Positions 49,452-57,253 of a stretch of DNA of 64,000 nucleotides are shown here, one piece after another. Position 1 is the first letter of the stretch. Every line of letters starts with the position of its first letter. A model generated the notes under the pieces. That model had not been told where the DNA came from. It did not search any database and was given only the letters and a program-made list of their open reading frames with translations. The DNA is from Bacteroidaceae bacterium (GTDB taxonomy: Bacteria > Bacteroidota > Bacteroidia > Bacteroidales > Bacteroidaceae): positions 248,001 to 312,000 of the forward strand of contig JAFXNA010000004.1 in assembly GCA_017529865.1 (NCBI GenBank), given 5' to 3'. The position numbers were made by a program, and so were the translations under genes.

Positions 49452-50477
49452 TTACCATCCACCGAGCAATTTCTCGCAAGGTTGATAGGACGGTGACTCG
49501 GTAATGTTGTCCACGCAATCTGGAACTTCTGGCGGTCTGAATAGGACATCCTTTTTGAGCTCGTCCACTGTTGCGTTGACCGCGAACGGGTATTCCGCTT
49601 GTGTTGTCGGCTTTGCCGCATCCGCACCAGCTTCCATTTCTCCCTTCTCGTAGGTAGTCTTTCCGAGAAGGTTGTTGATGAAGTTCTCCTGTTCGGGCTT
49701 CTTCAAAACGTCGTCCGATACCTTCTGTCCAGAATCCACTGCCGTATCCACGAAAACCTTCCACCAGTACTTTCTTTGCTTGTACTCGTATTCAGGCTGC
49801 TCGTCGGAAATCTTGGTCACCTGATACAAGATGTTGTTGAACTCGAACTTGAGCATATCGCCAGCCTTGGGGAAAATCTGCTGTGCGGTATAACCATAGT
49901 AACGGAAGTCTTCATAACCACGCTGATACCAGATTGGGTTGTGCTCTGTCGGGGCACATGCTGGCTTGATGCCATGTTCTCTAAGCGACTGGTAGTTGCA
50001 TTCGAGGAAGTAGGTCATCAGGAATTGCAGTTCCATCTTGCCGTCGAACTGGATGCCGTACCTGTCGTACAGTTCCTTCTGCGGCTGGAAACCGATTAGC
50101 ACCTGGAAGTCGAACTCCCTGTCAACTGTACGCAAGTTGTCCTCGTGGAACAGCGAGTTGCTGTCTACGTCCATGGTCACGGTGTAATACTTGATGAATA
50201 CACCCTGACGCTTGACAAAGTCGGAAGACATCCTGTCGTAACGCTCTTGGTCAAGGAATGCGTTGTGTCTGCGGTAATGGAACCTCACCCCGAGGTTCCT
50301 GTCACGAGACATGACTGGGTTGTTAATCTGTGCCTTTTCTGAACGTTCGACGTAGGCTCCAAGTCTGTCGTTCCACAGATGTTCGGAAACGTGGGTAAGA
50401 ACCGAGAAGTTTTTCCTCTCCTCGTTCCTTGCTCGGCAGTTTCCCCTTACGGGTATGATGAATCCGTTTACCTTCAT
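49452..50477 (-). CDS. Neck/head-completion protein candidate (gp14-like)
   Basis: A 341-residue protein. The arrangement VFIKYYTVTMDVDSNSLFHED, then a DREFDFQVLIGFQPQ segment, then FPKAGDMLKFEFNNILYQVTK and YWWKVFVD, parallels T4 gp14, which has a YYVPREYVSPDLIFGEDL, then EGDLIYFPMDNSLFEI, order. T4 gp14 is a head-to-tail joining protein. The similarity is judged by eye and moderate, and the C-terminal ~90 residues are extra. The start codon lies one base past the expected start of transcription from the palindromic late promoter, so the mRNA appears leaderless. Confidence 0.45.
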   Translation of the reverse strand: MKVNGFIIPVRGNCRARNEERKNFSVLTHVSEHLWNDRLGAYVERSEKAQINNPVMSRDRNLGVRFHYRRHNAFLDQERYDRMSSDFVKRQGVFIKYYTVTMDVDSNSLFHEDNLRTVDREFDFQVLIGFQPQKELYDRYGIQFDGKMELQFLMTYFLECNYQSLREHGIKPACAPTEHNPIWYQRGYEDFRYYGYTAQQIFPKAGDMLKFEFNNILYQVTKISDEQPEYEYKQRKYWWKVFVDTAVDSGQKVSDDVLKKPEQENFINNLLGKTTYEKGEMEAGADAAKPTTQAEYPFAVNATVDELKKDVLFRPPEVPDCVDNITESPSYQPCEKLLGGW

Positions 50478-50481
50478 GCAA

Positions 50482-50497
50482 ATAGTTTATAAACTAT
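50482..50497. promoter_or_regulatory. Palindromic bidirectional late promoter
   Basis: The 16-base perfect palindrome ATAGTTTATAAACTAT contains TATAAACTAT on both strands (plus 50488-50497, minus 50482-50491). It drives 50502 rightward and 50477 leftward. If initiation is 13 bases from the first T, as in T4 late promoters, starts fall at ~50501 and ~50478, adjacent to both start codons. Confidence 0.85.
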
Positions 50498-50501
50498 GTG
50501 T

Positions 50502-51032
50502 ATGGACACGAAACTATTTTTTGAATCTATCGGAAAGCTCGGCCTTTCCGAGGCTCAGTTGGAAGCCATCAAGCGTCTGCACAAGGCGTGTTTCGAAGGC
50601 TTTGAACGAAACCTGCCATTGTCCCCGTCTGAGAACCACAACATACATGACGCAATACAGGCACCTATTGCAACAAACAGTTCTCACTCTAACGACATGG
50701 GTGCTTACCAGAACCCGATGAACCTTTCCACGAACCCGAACGCAAATCGTGACCCGAAAGAGGAAATGAAGAAGCTGTTTCCCCCAGGCAAGATTGTGTG
50801 GCAGCGTGAAAAGCTTCAGCCGAATCCTAAAATAAAGGAGATGATGGATGCGGCGAATAAGAGGATTCCACAAAGATACCCAGTCGCCAATTTTAACGCT
50901 TCGAACCTCCCGATGGTATGTGGATATGCCGCACCGAACAGGATGAACTACTCTCCATACAAGCAAGGATGTGCTGTTGGTTCTTATGAAGGTGGAGGCG
51001 GAGGCGGAGCCGCTGGCGGTACGACGGTATAG
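50502..51032 (+). CDS. Leader-bearing protein upstream of endolysin
   Basis: A 176-residue protein. ATG 50502 is used because the alternative 50496 lies inside the promoter. The N-terminus MDTKLFFESIGKLGLSEAQ plus a helix ending HKACFEGFERN is one of the clearest copies of the shared leader. The remainder is Asn/Pro-rich and low complexity, ending in a run of glycines (GGGGGGAAGGT). It stops one base before the endolysin gene. Possibly a packaged or capsid-targeted small protein; no enzymatic domain. Confidence 0.6.
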   Translation: MDTKLFFESIGKLGLSEAQLEAIKRLHKACFEGFERNLPLSPSENHNIHDAIQAPIATNSSHSNDMGAYQNPMNLSTNPNANRDPKEEMKKLFPPGKIVWQREKLQPNPKIKEMMDAANKRIPQRYPVANFNASNLPMVCGYAAPNRMNYSPYKQGCAVGSYEGGGGGGAAGGTTV

Positions 51033-51033
51033 T

Positions 51034-51762
51034 ATGTACAACGTAACATTAAAAAAGAACCGCCCGATAGAATACCTTGTTATTCACTATACTGCGGGTA
51101 CAAGTTCCAAGGCTGGAACGGCAAAGTGGATTGCAAATTCTTTTGGAAAGCAGTCCAAAAAAGCAAGCGCTGACTTTATAGTAGACCAAGCTGAGGTTGT
51201 GCAGTTTAATCCAGACATAAGGAACCAGTATTGCTGGGCAGTTGGGGACAAGTTGTACAAGAAATTTACAACATCGCTTGGTGGAACAATGTACAAGACG
51301 GCTCGTAATGCAAACTGTATCTCGATTGAGATGTGTTCCGACAAGAAGAATGCCAAGTCACTCAAAGCAACTGATACTGACTGGAGTATTTCGGACAAGG
51401 TTATCGAACGTACCGCATTGCTTGCAAAGAAGCTCATGAAGGAATACGATATCCCTCTCGACCACGTAATCATGCACCATTGCATTAGCGGAAAACAATG
51501 CCCGCAGCCGTGGGTAAGAAACGAGGATTGCCTTTCTAACTGGTATGACTTCCTTAAAATCATCGGGAAGGAAAAGCTTCCAAGGAACCCGCTGTATTCA
51601 GGAACGACAACGGCAAATCTGAATTGCCGTGAAGCTCCCATTGTAGGAAATGTTGTCACGAAATATGAGAAGGACACCCAGATAAATATCTATGCTGAAA
51701 GGCGAGGATGGGGCCGAACCACTGACGGGTGGGTTTCACTCAACTATGTTGAACGTATCTGA
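51034..51762 (+). CDS. Endolysin: N-acetylmuramoyl-L-alanine amidase with SH3b
   Basis: A 242-residue cell-wall hydrolase that cuts the amide bond between MurNAc and L-Ala for host lysis. An amidase_2/PGRP domain spans ~10-185: YLVIHYTAG (zinc His ~18), IMHHCISGKQCPQPW (second zinc His ~148 and Cys ~155). A C-terminal SH3b-like wall-binding domain spans ~195-242 (ANLNCREAP ... GWGRTTDGWVSLNYV). The ATG at 51034 follows the previous stop by one base; the start is supported by the domain beginning. No signal peptide, so it needs a holin or similar for release. The tiny membrane peptide at 51790-51858 on the other strand is a candidate helper. Confidence 0.9.
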   Translation: MYNVTLKKNRPIEYLVIHYTAGTSSKAGTAKWIANSFGKQSKKASADFIVDQAEVVQFNPDIRNQYCWAVGDKLYKKFTTSLGGTMYKTARNANCISIEMCSDKKNAKSLKATDTDWSISDKVIERTALLAKKLMKEYDIPLDHVIMHHCISGKQCPQPWVRNEDCLSNWYDFLKIIGKEKLPRNPLYSGTTTANLNCREAPIVGNVVTKYEKDTQINIYAERRGWGRTTDGWVSLNYVERI

Positions 51763-51767
51763 AGAAA

Positions 51768-51792
51768 GCGGGTGTTGAACCCGCCTTTTTTA
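51768..51792. terminator. Bidirectional terminator
   Basis: Stem GCGGGT/ACCCGC with loop GTTGA, followed by CTTTTTT on the plus strand; T-rich also on the minus strand. It is shared by the endolysin and the converging minus operon. Confidence 0.85.
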
Positions 51793-51858
51793 TACCTTTC
51801 CCGCCATCAATAGAATTGTGAGGACGACGATTGCGAAAGTTATCAGAGGATATATCAT
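51790..51858 (-). CDS. 22-residue hydrophobic membrane peptide
   Basis: The sequence MIYPLITFAIVVLTILLMAG, then KV, is almost entirely one transmembrane helix. Its ATG overlaps the stop of the upstream leader-bearing gene (ATGA), a typical translational-coupling junction, and it ends just at the shared terminator next to the endolysin. Too short for standard gene finders. It could be a pinholin-like or regulatory membrane peptide; that is inference. Confidence 0.55.
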   Translation of the reverse strand: MIYPLITFAIVVLTILLMAGKV

Positions 51859-52052
51859 GTAGTTTCGACCGACGACGTTCCGTCGCCGTTATCCTTATCA
51901 ACCGATTTCCAGTCCTTCTCGACGTATTGAGGCTCGTCGTCGTTATCCTCTTGGAACGCTGCGTCGTGAAGTTCTTCGATGACCGATTCCATTGCCGCTG
52001 GCAAGTTCAACTTTCTGATTTCTGATTCGAACATTTGCTTCTTCAATGACAT
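51855..52052 (-). CDS. 65-residue protein consisting mainly of the shared leader
   Basis: N-terminus MSLKKQMFESEIRKLNLPAA, then a helix ending LHDAAFQED, is clearly related to the leader on 50502 and others. Only ~30 acidic residues follow. It has a perfect AGGAGG site, and its stop overlaps the micropeptide start. It may be a small internal head protein in the style of T4 IP proteins, or a decoy substrate of the prohead protease. Confidence 0.65.
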   Translation of the reverse strand: MSLKKQMFESEIRKLNLPAAMESVIEELHDAAFQEDNDDEPQYVEKDWKSVDKDNGDGTSSVETT

Positions 52053-52061
52053 ATTGTCCTC

Positions 52062-52841
52062 CTAGATTGCCCCGAGACGCTTTGCCTCGTCGATGTCTCT
52101 CTTGTTCATAATGTAGTATCCGTTACGGTTCTCTTCCGTGTTGTTCTTCAATGCACCAAACCTGTACCGATAAGCGTCGATATCACGAGGTGCTGCGGTT
52201 CCAGTAACTTCAAGTTCGTGCATCGGGACAAACTGCTCGGCAAACTGGTTCATATCGTCTTCGTTCTTGAAACGGATTACGTCAACCTTGCTGTCGTTGT
52301 TCTTGTCCTTGATGAACATTAGTCTTGATTCGCTAAGCTCGTCGTATTCCTTCTTGTTTTTCATCAGGTCGTCCGCGTGGCGAGCCTTCATGCTGGAATC
52401 GTTTGTTGTAGTCACGTTGTATTTGCCGCCTGACATACGATTGATTTCGTTCATCTTGTTGGTGAACGACGTTCCGTGCATGTTGGAACCCCACTGGGCC
52501 TTCGGGATGGTGACGTACTGCCAGATATGTATCATCTCGTGGAGTAAGACTTCCTCTGCCTCGGTCTCGGTGATGTCGTTGAAATAACTTGATAGGCGGA
52601 TTTTAAGCTTGCTTACGAAGTTGTCGCCAACCTGAATACTTCCTGCTGACGGCATGTTGCTGACGACACAGGATGCGTCGCCTACAGCGTTTTGCGTTCC
52701 AGACATCTCGAACTGGATGTCCTTCGGGAGTTTTCCACCGAAGAAACGGGAATTGAACTCGTTGTACTTCCGTTTGGCCCACTCGCTGGTTATCCTAAGG
52801 TTAGTGTCTAGCTTGTCGATGCGTTCAAAAAGAGAATTCAT
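52062..52841 (-). CDS. SprT-like zinc metalloprotease
   Basis: A 259-residue protein with the zincin motif LLHEMIHIWQ (HExxH, ~residue 101-105) and a third ligand region NMHGTSFTNKM about 20 residues on. The upstream WAKRKYNEFNSRFFGGKLP resembles the N-terminal part of SprT/Spartan families, which include DNA-protein crosslink proteases. The C-terminal ~120 residues are unknown. Minus-strand late-type promoter at 52862. It may process virion or DNA-bound proteins. Confidence 0.75.
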   Translation of the reverse strand: MNSLFERIDKLDTNLRITSEWAKRKYNEFNSRFFGGKLPKDIQFEMSGTQNAVGDASCVVSNMPSAGSIQVGDNFVSKLKIRLSSYFNDITETEAEEVLLHEMIHIWQYVTIPKAQWGSNMHGTSFTNKMNEINRMSGGKYNVTTTNDSSMKARHADDLMKNKKEYDELSESRLMFIKDKNNDSKVDVIRFKNEDDMNQFAEQFVPMHELEVTGTAAPRDIDAYRYRFGALKNNTEENRNGYYIMNKRDIDEAKRLGAI

Positions 52842-52861
52842 TTTACGACCTCTATCTATTT

Positions 52862-52877
52862 ACAGTTTATAAACTCT
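52862..52877. promoter_or_regulatory. Bidirectional late-type promoter
   Basis: Overlapping near-consensus blocks around the palindrome AGTTTATAAACT: minus TATAAACTGT (52862-52871) for the SprT gene and plus TATAAACTCT (52868-52877) for the gene at 52899. Confidence 0.75.
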
Positions 52878-52898
52878 ATGTGTTGAAGGGGGGCCAAT

Positions 52899-53252
52899 AT
52901 GCAAGCAATAATGCAAAACAAACAGATAATAGACCAGAATGCACCGAAGCTGCTAATCAACTACGATGTTGCCGAGATGATACAGCGGGCGGTAGATGTT
53001 CTGAAACGCTTCGGAAAGAATGTCCAAGAAGTCGAACTGATGGGCAAGAAAATGCACGGGATATGCTATCAGGATTCCGTCGTCACCATCCTGTCAGACA
53101 GAATGAAACGGCATTTTGCGGTGTATCGCAACCGTACTGGTACGCTCGTTGCAACCATTATGGACGGGATTGTGAACTCCTACCACTGGGAGATAATGTT
53201 CATCGACACCCATCTGAAACATTTGCTGGAACGGGAAACCGATAAACTGTAA
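52899..53252 (+). CDS. Hypothetical small protein
   Basis: A 117-residue protein with AGGGGGG upstream of the ATG. Mixed alpha/beta (NYDVAEMIQRAVDVLKRFG, then VVTILSDRMKRHFAVYRN). No domain recognised. Expressed from the bidirectional late promoter. Confidence 0.6.
   Translation: MQAIMQNKQIIDQNAPKLLINYDVAEMIQRAVDVLKRFGKNVQEVELMGKKMHGICYQDSVVTILSDRMKRHFAVYRNRTGTLVATIMDGIVNSYHWEIMFIDTHLKHLLERETDKL
53241..53250 (+). promoter_or_regulatory. Possible late-type promoter GATAAACTGT
   Basis: Eight of ten positions match, overlapping the end of the previous gene and 25 bases before the ATG at 53275. Confidence 0.5.
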
Positions 53253-53274
53253 ATGAATTTGATTTGTGCCAAAT

Positions 53275-54120
53275 ATGGATAATTACAATATTTTCATGGA
53301 AGCAATATCTGCTCTGAACCTTACCAAGCCACAGCTGGAAGCTCTAAGCAATTTATACAAGATTACTGCGAATCGTCCGAAAATCAATGGAGAAAACATT
53401 GGCGATATCATCAACGATATCAACGAACGGATGGATGACTATGCAACATACCTTAGTGCTCAACCGCATACCAAGGAAGAATTCTTCGATAAGCTGAACA
53501 AGAAATGGATGGGCCTGAGGGATAAATACCATCTTAGTGTGCCAGAGAACAACTGGTTCGATGTAGACCTCAACGCTCTTACGTGGATGCCGAGCATTAA
53601 GGATTTCGCAGGAAGTGGAGTGTACACCATTGAAGAAAAACGGTATGATTCCGACGCACAGGCGAAGGCGTGGCTCAACATGATGTTTGACCGCAGAAAG
53701 AAGGATAGGTCGGATTTCCGCCAGTACCTGCAATGGGAGAGAGATTGCCTCAGATATAAATTCCCGTCTCGAGGTGCAGGCATATCTGCATACGAGAATG
53801 ACCCTGAAATAAAGGACGCCATAAAAAACGGCGGCATCGCCGACCTGGTGAGCAAGTATTGCATGCAAAAGGCTTTTCTGCATCCGTTCATGATTGGCCT
53901 GGAAGAAGCAAATACCCCTGAGAATAAGAAAAAGTACGCCGACCTGTCAAACCGCATGGCATACATTGAAGATGTCAAATTCAATGGAAAAATCCCGTCT
54001 ATGTACCTAGATGGACCAGACGAAATTTGGTTCGGATGGCACAGGTTGCCTAATGGCCAGAAGGCATTCACGAAGAAGCGATTCGGCCATGACGAGATGT
54101 ATTCTAAACAGCCTACATAG
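53275..54120 (+). CDS. Leader-bearing protein, unknown function
   Basis: A 281-residue protein. ATG 53275 is chosen over GTG 53266. The N-terminus MDNYNIFMEAISALNLTKPQ plus a helix LEALSNLYK repeats the shared leader, with FME/A as possible cleavage site. The remainder is helical with basic and aromatic residues (WLNMMFDRRKKDRSDFRQYL). No known domain. Confidence 0.6.
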   Translation: MDNYNIFMEAISALNLTKPQLEALSNLYKITANRPKINGENIGDIINDINERMDDYATYLSAQPHTKEEFFDKLNKKWMGLRDKYHLSVPENNWFDVDLNALTWMPSIKDFAGSGVYTIEEKRYDSDAQAKAWLNMMFDRRKKDRSDFRQYLQWERDCLRYKFPSRGAGISAYENDPEIKDAIKNGGIADLVSKYCMQKAFLHPFMIGLEEANTPENKKKYADLSNRMAYIEDVKFNGKIPSMYLDGPDEIWFGWHRLPNGQKAFTKKRFGHDEMYSKQPT

Positions 54121-54131
54121 ATTTTAAACTG

Positions 54132-54160
54132 TTGACAAAACGGCCTTCATATCCTATCTT
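54132..54160 (+). promoter_or_regulatory. Early sigma70-type promoter TTGACA-N17-TATCTT
   Basis: Consensus -35, 17-base spacer, -10 TATCTT ending 6 bases before the ATG at 54167; transcripts should begin at or next to the start codon. Confidence 0.75.
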
Positions 54161-54166
54161 TGTGGT

Positions 54167-54967
54167 ATGAAGGCCTTTATTTTTTCGGATTTTCACTATG
54201 ACTATTACAGGAAGGAAATGTCGTTGGATGCGTTCGTGTCCAAGTTCCTTCCCGCAGACATGCTGATTGTCCCAGGCGATATCGCAAGCAAGTTTAATGC
54301 GGCACGAGAGATACTCAAACGGCTATGCGACATGTACAAACATGTCATTTTCTGTCTCGGAAACCACGACATGACAACTCATGTTGACTACGGCAAGTTC
54401 AATACGACCGAAGAAAAGATTGAAAGTTTCCACAAGCTGGCCGACTCCATCGACAACCTCCACATGCTTGACGGCAATGCCGAAACCATCTGCGGTGTAA
54501 CCATAGGTGGCTGCACTGGCATCTGGGACTACACCTACCTGAGATACCTCGACACTCCCCATACAAAGCAGGAAGTTGACAGCAACTGGGTTGCCAACAC
54601 GTACGACGGCAAGTACTGGAACTTCATGGACAACGACATAAATCGGATTCGCGAGAGGATGAACCAGCAGTGCAGGTCCGTCCTCGCCACGAAGCCCGAC
54701 GTGATGGTTACCCACTTCGCCCCGATAAATTTCAGAGTTCCCGATGCCCATGCCCGTTTCAACTCGGTCTACTACTATTTCTCGCCCGAATATATCGGCA
54801 TGCTGAAACCAGGTTCCATCTGGTGTGCAGGCCATACCCATACCGCATACACTGTCGGAAACCTCTATATCAACCCGTTGGGATACCCTGATGAGAACCC
54901 ATACGAGTTCAACTCTCTAAAAAAAGAAGATTTCGTGATAGATTTGCCGCACAATAATTTATTTTAG
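54167..54967 (+). CDS. Calcineurin-like metallophosphoesterase
   Basis: A 266-residue enzyme of the binuclear-metal phosphoesterase superfamily. All block motifs are visible: SDFHYD (D-x-H, ~8-10), VPGDI (~37), LGNHD (~66), MVTHFAP (~184) and CAGHTHTA (~222). Substrate is unknown; phage members act on nucleotides, RNA 2'-3' cyclic ends or proteins. It is the first gene of an early-promoter operon that continues into the DUF3310-like gene. The start codon immediately follows the promoter, so leaderless translation is likely. Confidence 0.88.
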   Translation: MKAFIFSDFHYDYYRKEMSLDAFVSKFLPADMLIVPGDIASKFNAAREILKRLCDMYKHVIFCLGNHDMTTHVDYGKFNTTEEKIESFHKLADSIDNLHMLDGNAETICGVTIGGCTGIWDYTYLRYLDTPHTKQEVDSNWVANTYDGKYWNFMDNDINRIRERMNQQCRSVLATKPDVMVTHFAPINFRVPDAHARFNSVYYYFSPEYIGMLKPGSIWCAGHTHTAYTVGNLYINPLGYPDENPYEFNSLKKEDFVIDLPHNNLF

Positions 54968-54991
54968 TGTATTACACTAAGGAGACCGCAA

Positions 54992-55660
54992 ATGCAAGAA
55001 GTAGATAACGCTACCGACAGCGTGAGAAACCACAACGTAGGCAATTCCGACTATGCAAAACATAAAATCCAGCCGTGGGACGTATGGATTGAGTTCCAGT
55101 TGAACCCGTTCGATGCCGACCTCGTCAAGAGGACGCTCCGCACGAAGGCTGAGGGTGGCATGACACGGGCTGAGGCGAGAAAGCTCGACTATGAGAAAAT
55201 CGTGCATATTTCGTCCGAGAGAATTCGCCAGATTAAGACGGGTGTCTATTGGCCGAGCCAAACCGAGTTGCCGAACGGTTCACGTGTCGATTCAATCATC
55301 GCAGAGTACAACCTTTGCCCGAAGGATGCCCTTATTCTCGACACCCTCCTCATGAGGGAGGATGATAATGGGGAAGACCGCATCAAGCAGTACGAAACGG
55401 TCATTGAATGTGCCCAATCACGCATCGCAGAAATGGAATCGTTGATTGCCCATGAAAATTATGGCAAGAAAAAGGCTGTAGATACGGCAAAAAAGACCGA
55501 TAATAGAGAAATTCTTATCGAAGATGCCGAAAAAACAGCAAAAGATTGCCTCAAAAAAATTTCAGCAGGAATGTCAACATATAAACAATTATCAAAGTCG
55601 ATGGAATCGCTGTTGACAAAAATCGCTTCCAGAGACCAGATTGACTTGTTTAACAATTAA
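54992..55660 (+). CDS. DUF3310-like protein with coiled-coil tail
   Basis: A 222-residue protein with AAGGAG upstream. Residues ~18-75 (SDYAKHKIQPWDVWIEFQLN, then VKRTLRTKAEGGMTRAEARKLDYEKI) resemble the short DUF3310 domain found in many phage proteins, including nucleotide-kinase-related ones. The C-terminal half is a helical, Lys/Glu-rich coil. Probably early expressed. Confidence 0.55.
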   Translation: MQEVDNATDSVRNHNVGNSDYAKHKIQPWDVWIEFQLNPFDADLVKRTLRTKAEGGMTRAEARKLDYEKIVHISSERIRQIKTGVYWPSQTELPNGSRVDSIIAEYNLCPKDALILDTLLMREDDNGEDRIKQYETVIECAQSRIAEMESLIAHENYGKKKAVDTAKKTDNREILIEDAEKTAKDCLKKISAGMSTYKQLSKSMESLLTKIASRDQIDLFNN

Positions 55661-55677
55661 CATGAGAGGGAGACATC

Positions 55678-56292
55678 ATGAGCGTTTACGAAGATATGAA
55701 TGTCATCAACCTGTCCATTCTGGATGAGGCTGCCCTTTCAGAGTTCTTTACGAACAACGTAAACAAGCACTTCTGGTTCCAGCGTACTGACATCGGTCTT
55801 GAATTGAAGTATAATACGGTATTGGAACAGACAGGGCATCTGTGGTGTAAGAAGTTTAGACGAGCTGCAAAGTTGGCTAACTTCACACCGCCAGAAGGGG
55901 ATGACTACAACGTGTGTTCCGATATCGCCAAACAGTTTGGACATCTTATCGAAGAACACTTGCCGAGCGGTTACGAAATCACCATAATGGCAACGTTGAA
56001 GTTCATCCGAATCGATAACCCCTACAAGGGTACATATCGACAACCAGTCTACGATTACAACGTAGTGAACGTGGTGGACAGAAACAGTAACCGACAGCTA
56101 TCGATGGAAGAAATCATTGATATCTGCGGCAAGGCCAAGCTAAGGGCACCCGATTTCGAAGTCGGAGAATACATGTTCCTAAGTCTTGGCGAGATGTTCA
56201 AATCCTTTGAGTCGTTCAAAAAGTACGTTCGAGATTGCGATAAAGACAATTACGAACTAATAGCTTTCAGAGCGACGGAAGAAATTCGATAA
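55678..56292 (+). CDS. Hypothetical early protein
   Basis: A 204-residue protein with GAGGGAGA upstream of the ATG. Mixed fold, no known domain. Last gene before the tRNA array promoter, probably in the metallophosphoesterase operon. Confidence 0.6.
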   Translation: MSVYEDMNVINLSILDEAALSEFFTNNVNKHFWFQRTDIGLELKYNTVLEQTGHLWCKKFRRAAKLANFTPPEGDDYNVCSDIAKQFGHLIEEHLPSGYEITIMATLKFIRIDNPYKGTYRQPVYDYNVVNVVDRNSNRQLSMEEIIDICGKAKLRAPDFEVGEYMFLSLGEMFKSFESFKKYVRDCDKDNYELIAFRATEEIR

Positions 56293-56319
56293 AAAAGTTA
56301 AAAAAATCGAATTCACCCC

Positions 56320-56348
56320 TTGACAAAGCTTTTGAATATTTCTATAAT
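56320..56348 (+). promoter_or_regulatory. Strong early promoter TTGACA-N17-TATAAT
   Basis: Perfect consensus -35 and -10 with 17-base spacing (TTGACA 56320-56325, TATAAT 56343-56348). It is the strongest host-type promoter in the window and starts the tRNA/ncRNA array. Confidence 0.92.
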
Positions 56349-56354
56349 TGACGC

Positions 56355-56738
56355 CAGAGAGGAACTGTCAGGGTTTCCACCCTACAAGTTCCTGCGTCGG
56401 ATGGGGCCGTGAGCCCTGTCAGAAGATTGACATTTCGGTTTTGCAATAATAGTTGCTAGGTTGATAACCTTACCATCCGCCTGACAGTCTTGGCAATGGA
56501 CTTGAATGGGTGGTTGAACAATCTTAACGCTAGGAACGGTGTACCCGTAGGTGAGGGAACCGTCAACAGCAATGTTGGAAACGCCTTGTTCGATACAGGT
56601 CGGAAGGCATCGTTCTTGCGTTTTTCTTTTTAGGCTCCTTCATATGGAGGGGTCTAAACAGGAAAACGTGCGCGTTTTCTAGCGGTGAGTAGCCGCTATG
56701 CCGTTCAACGGTGGTGCCGGAAGCACCTTAAAAACTTG
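56355..56738 (+). ncRNA. Structured leader RNA of the tRNA array
   Basis: About 385 bases without a gene between the strong promoter and tRNA-Pro. Helices seen: GGAACT/AGTTCC (56361/56387) enclosing AGGGT/ACCCT, CGGATGG/CCATCCG (56398/56473), and CTGTCAG (copies at 56365 and 56416) against a single CTGACAG at 56481. Pairing with the second copy would cross the CGGATGG helix, a possible pseudoknot. Four tandem hairpins (GAAAACG/CGTTTTC, AGCGG/CCGCT, CCGTT/AACGG, GGTGC/GCACC) precede the tRNA. Confidence 0.65.
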
Positions 56739-56812
56739 CGGGGTGTAGCTCAGTCTGGTAGAGCGCCTGCTTTGGGAGCAGGATGTCGTCAGTTCGAATC
56801 TGGCTACCCCGA
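56739..56812 (+). tRNA. tRNA-Pro(TGG)
   Basis: Full cloverleaf: acceptor CGGGGTG/TACCCCG, D-arm TAGCTCAGTCTGG, anticodon loop TTTGGGA, T-arm with TTCGAAT. The 3' CCA is not encoded. Confidence 0.93.
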
Positions 56813-57180
56813 CTATCGTTCGAGTGGAGATGATACAAGTAAGCCCGCAGGTAAATCCTTTGGGGCTAGTGCAGTAGCATAAGTTGCGGAATAGATGCTG
56901 GGAATGCGTAAGGATGGCCCAGTAATGCGCTGCTCGGATGATTAAAGTGGTTTTGTCAGTTTGGCGGGTCCTATGCCGTTAACCTTGGGATACCGAGACC
57001 ACCACCGAAACCAAACTGAATATTATGGTACAGGGTTGAATGGCAGAAGCTGTTGCCTCCATACGTGGTTTACCCCAAGGTTAAAAGTGGTAGGTTCGTG
57101 AGTTTTGAGTAAAGCTCTCTGCGACCAATCCTGTCGCACCCGTGACAACACGTGAAAGGGGTGGTGCCCATGGGTCTTGT
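56813..57180 (+). ncRNA. Spacer RNA with crossing long helices (pseudoknot)
   Basis: A 368-base gene-free spacer. TCAGTTTGG (56956-56964) pairs perfectly with CCAAACTGA (57011-57019), and TTAACCTTGGG (56979-56989) pairs perfectly with CCCAAGGTTAA (57074-57084). The two helices cross (A-B-A'-B'), giving a 9-bp/11-bp pseudoknot, with further local hairpins around. No coding potential seen. Confidence 0.65.
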
Positions 57181-57253
57181 TGGCATGTAGTTCAGTTGGT
57201 AGAACGGGCGACTGTTAATCGCCAAGTCACTGGTTCGAGTCCAGTCTTGCCAG
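57181..57253 (+). tRNA. tRNA-Asn(GTT)
   Basis: Acceptor TGGCATG/CTTGCCA (one mismatch), anticodon stem GGCGA/TCGCC with loop CTGTTAA, T-loop TTCGAGT. Confidence 0.9.

Noticed and set aside
56355..56738. RNase P RNA or tmRNA
   Set aside because: GAGAGGAACTG superficially recalls the RNase P P4 region, but the other conserved blocks are missing. No tRNA-like ends or tag reading frame for tmRNA.
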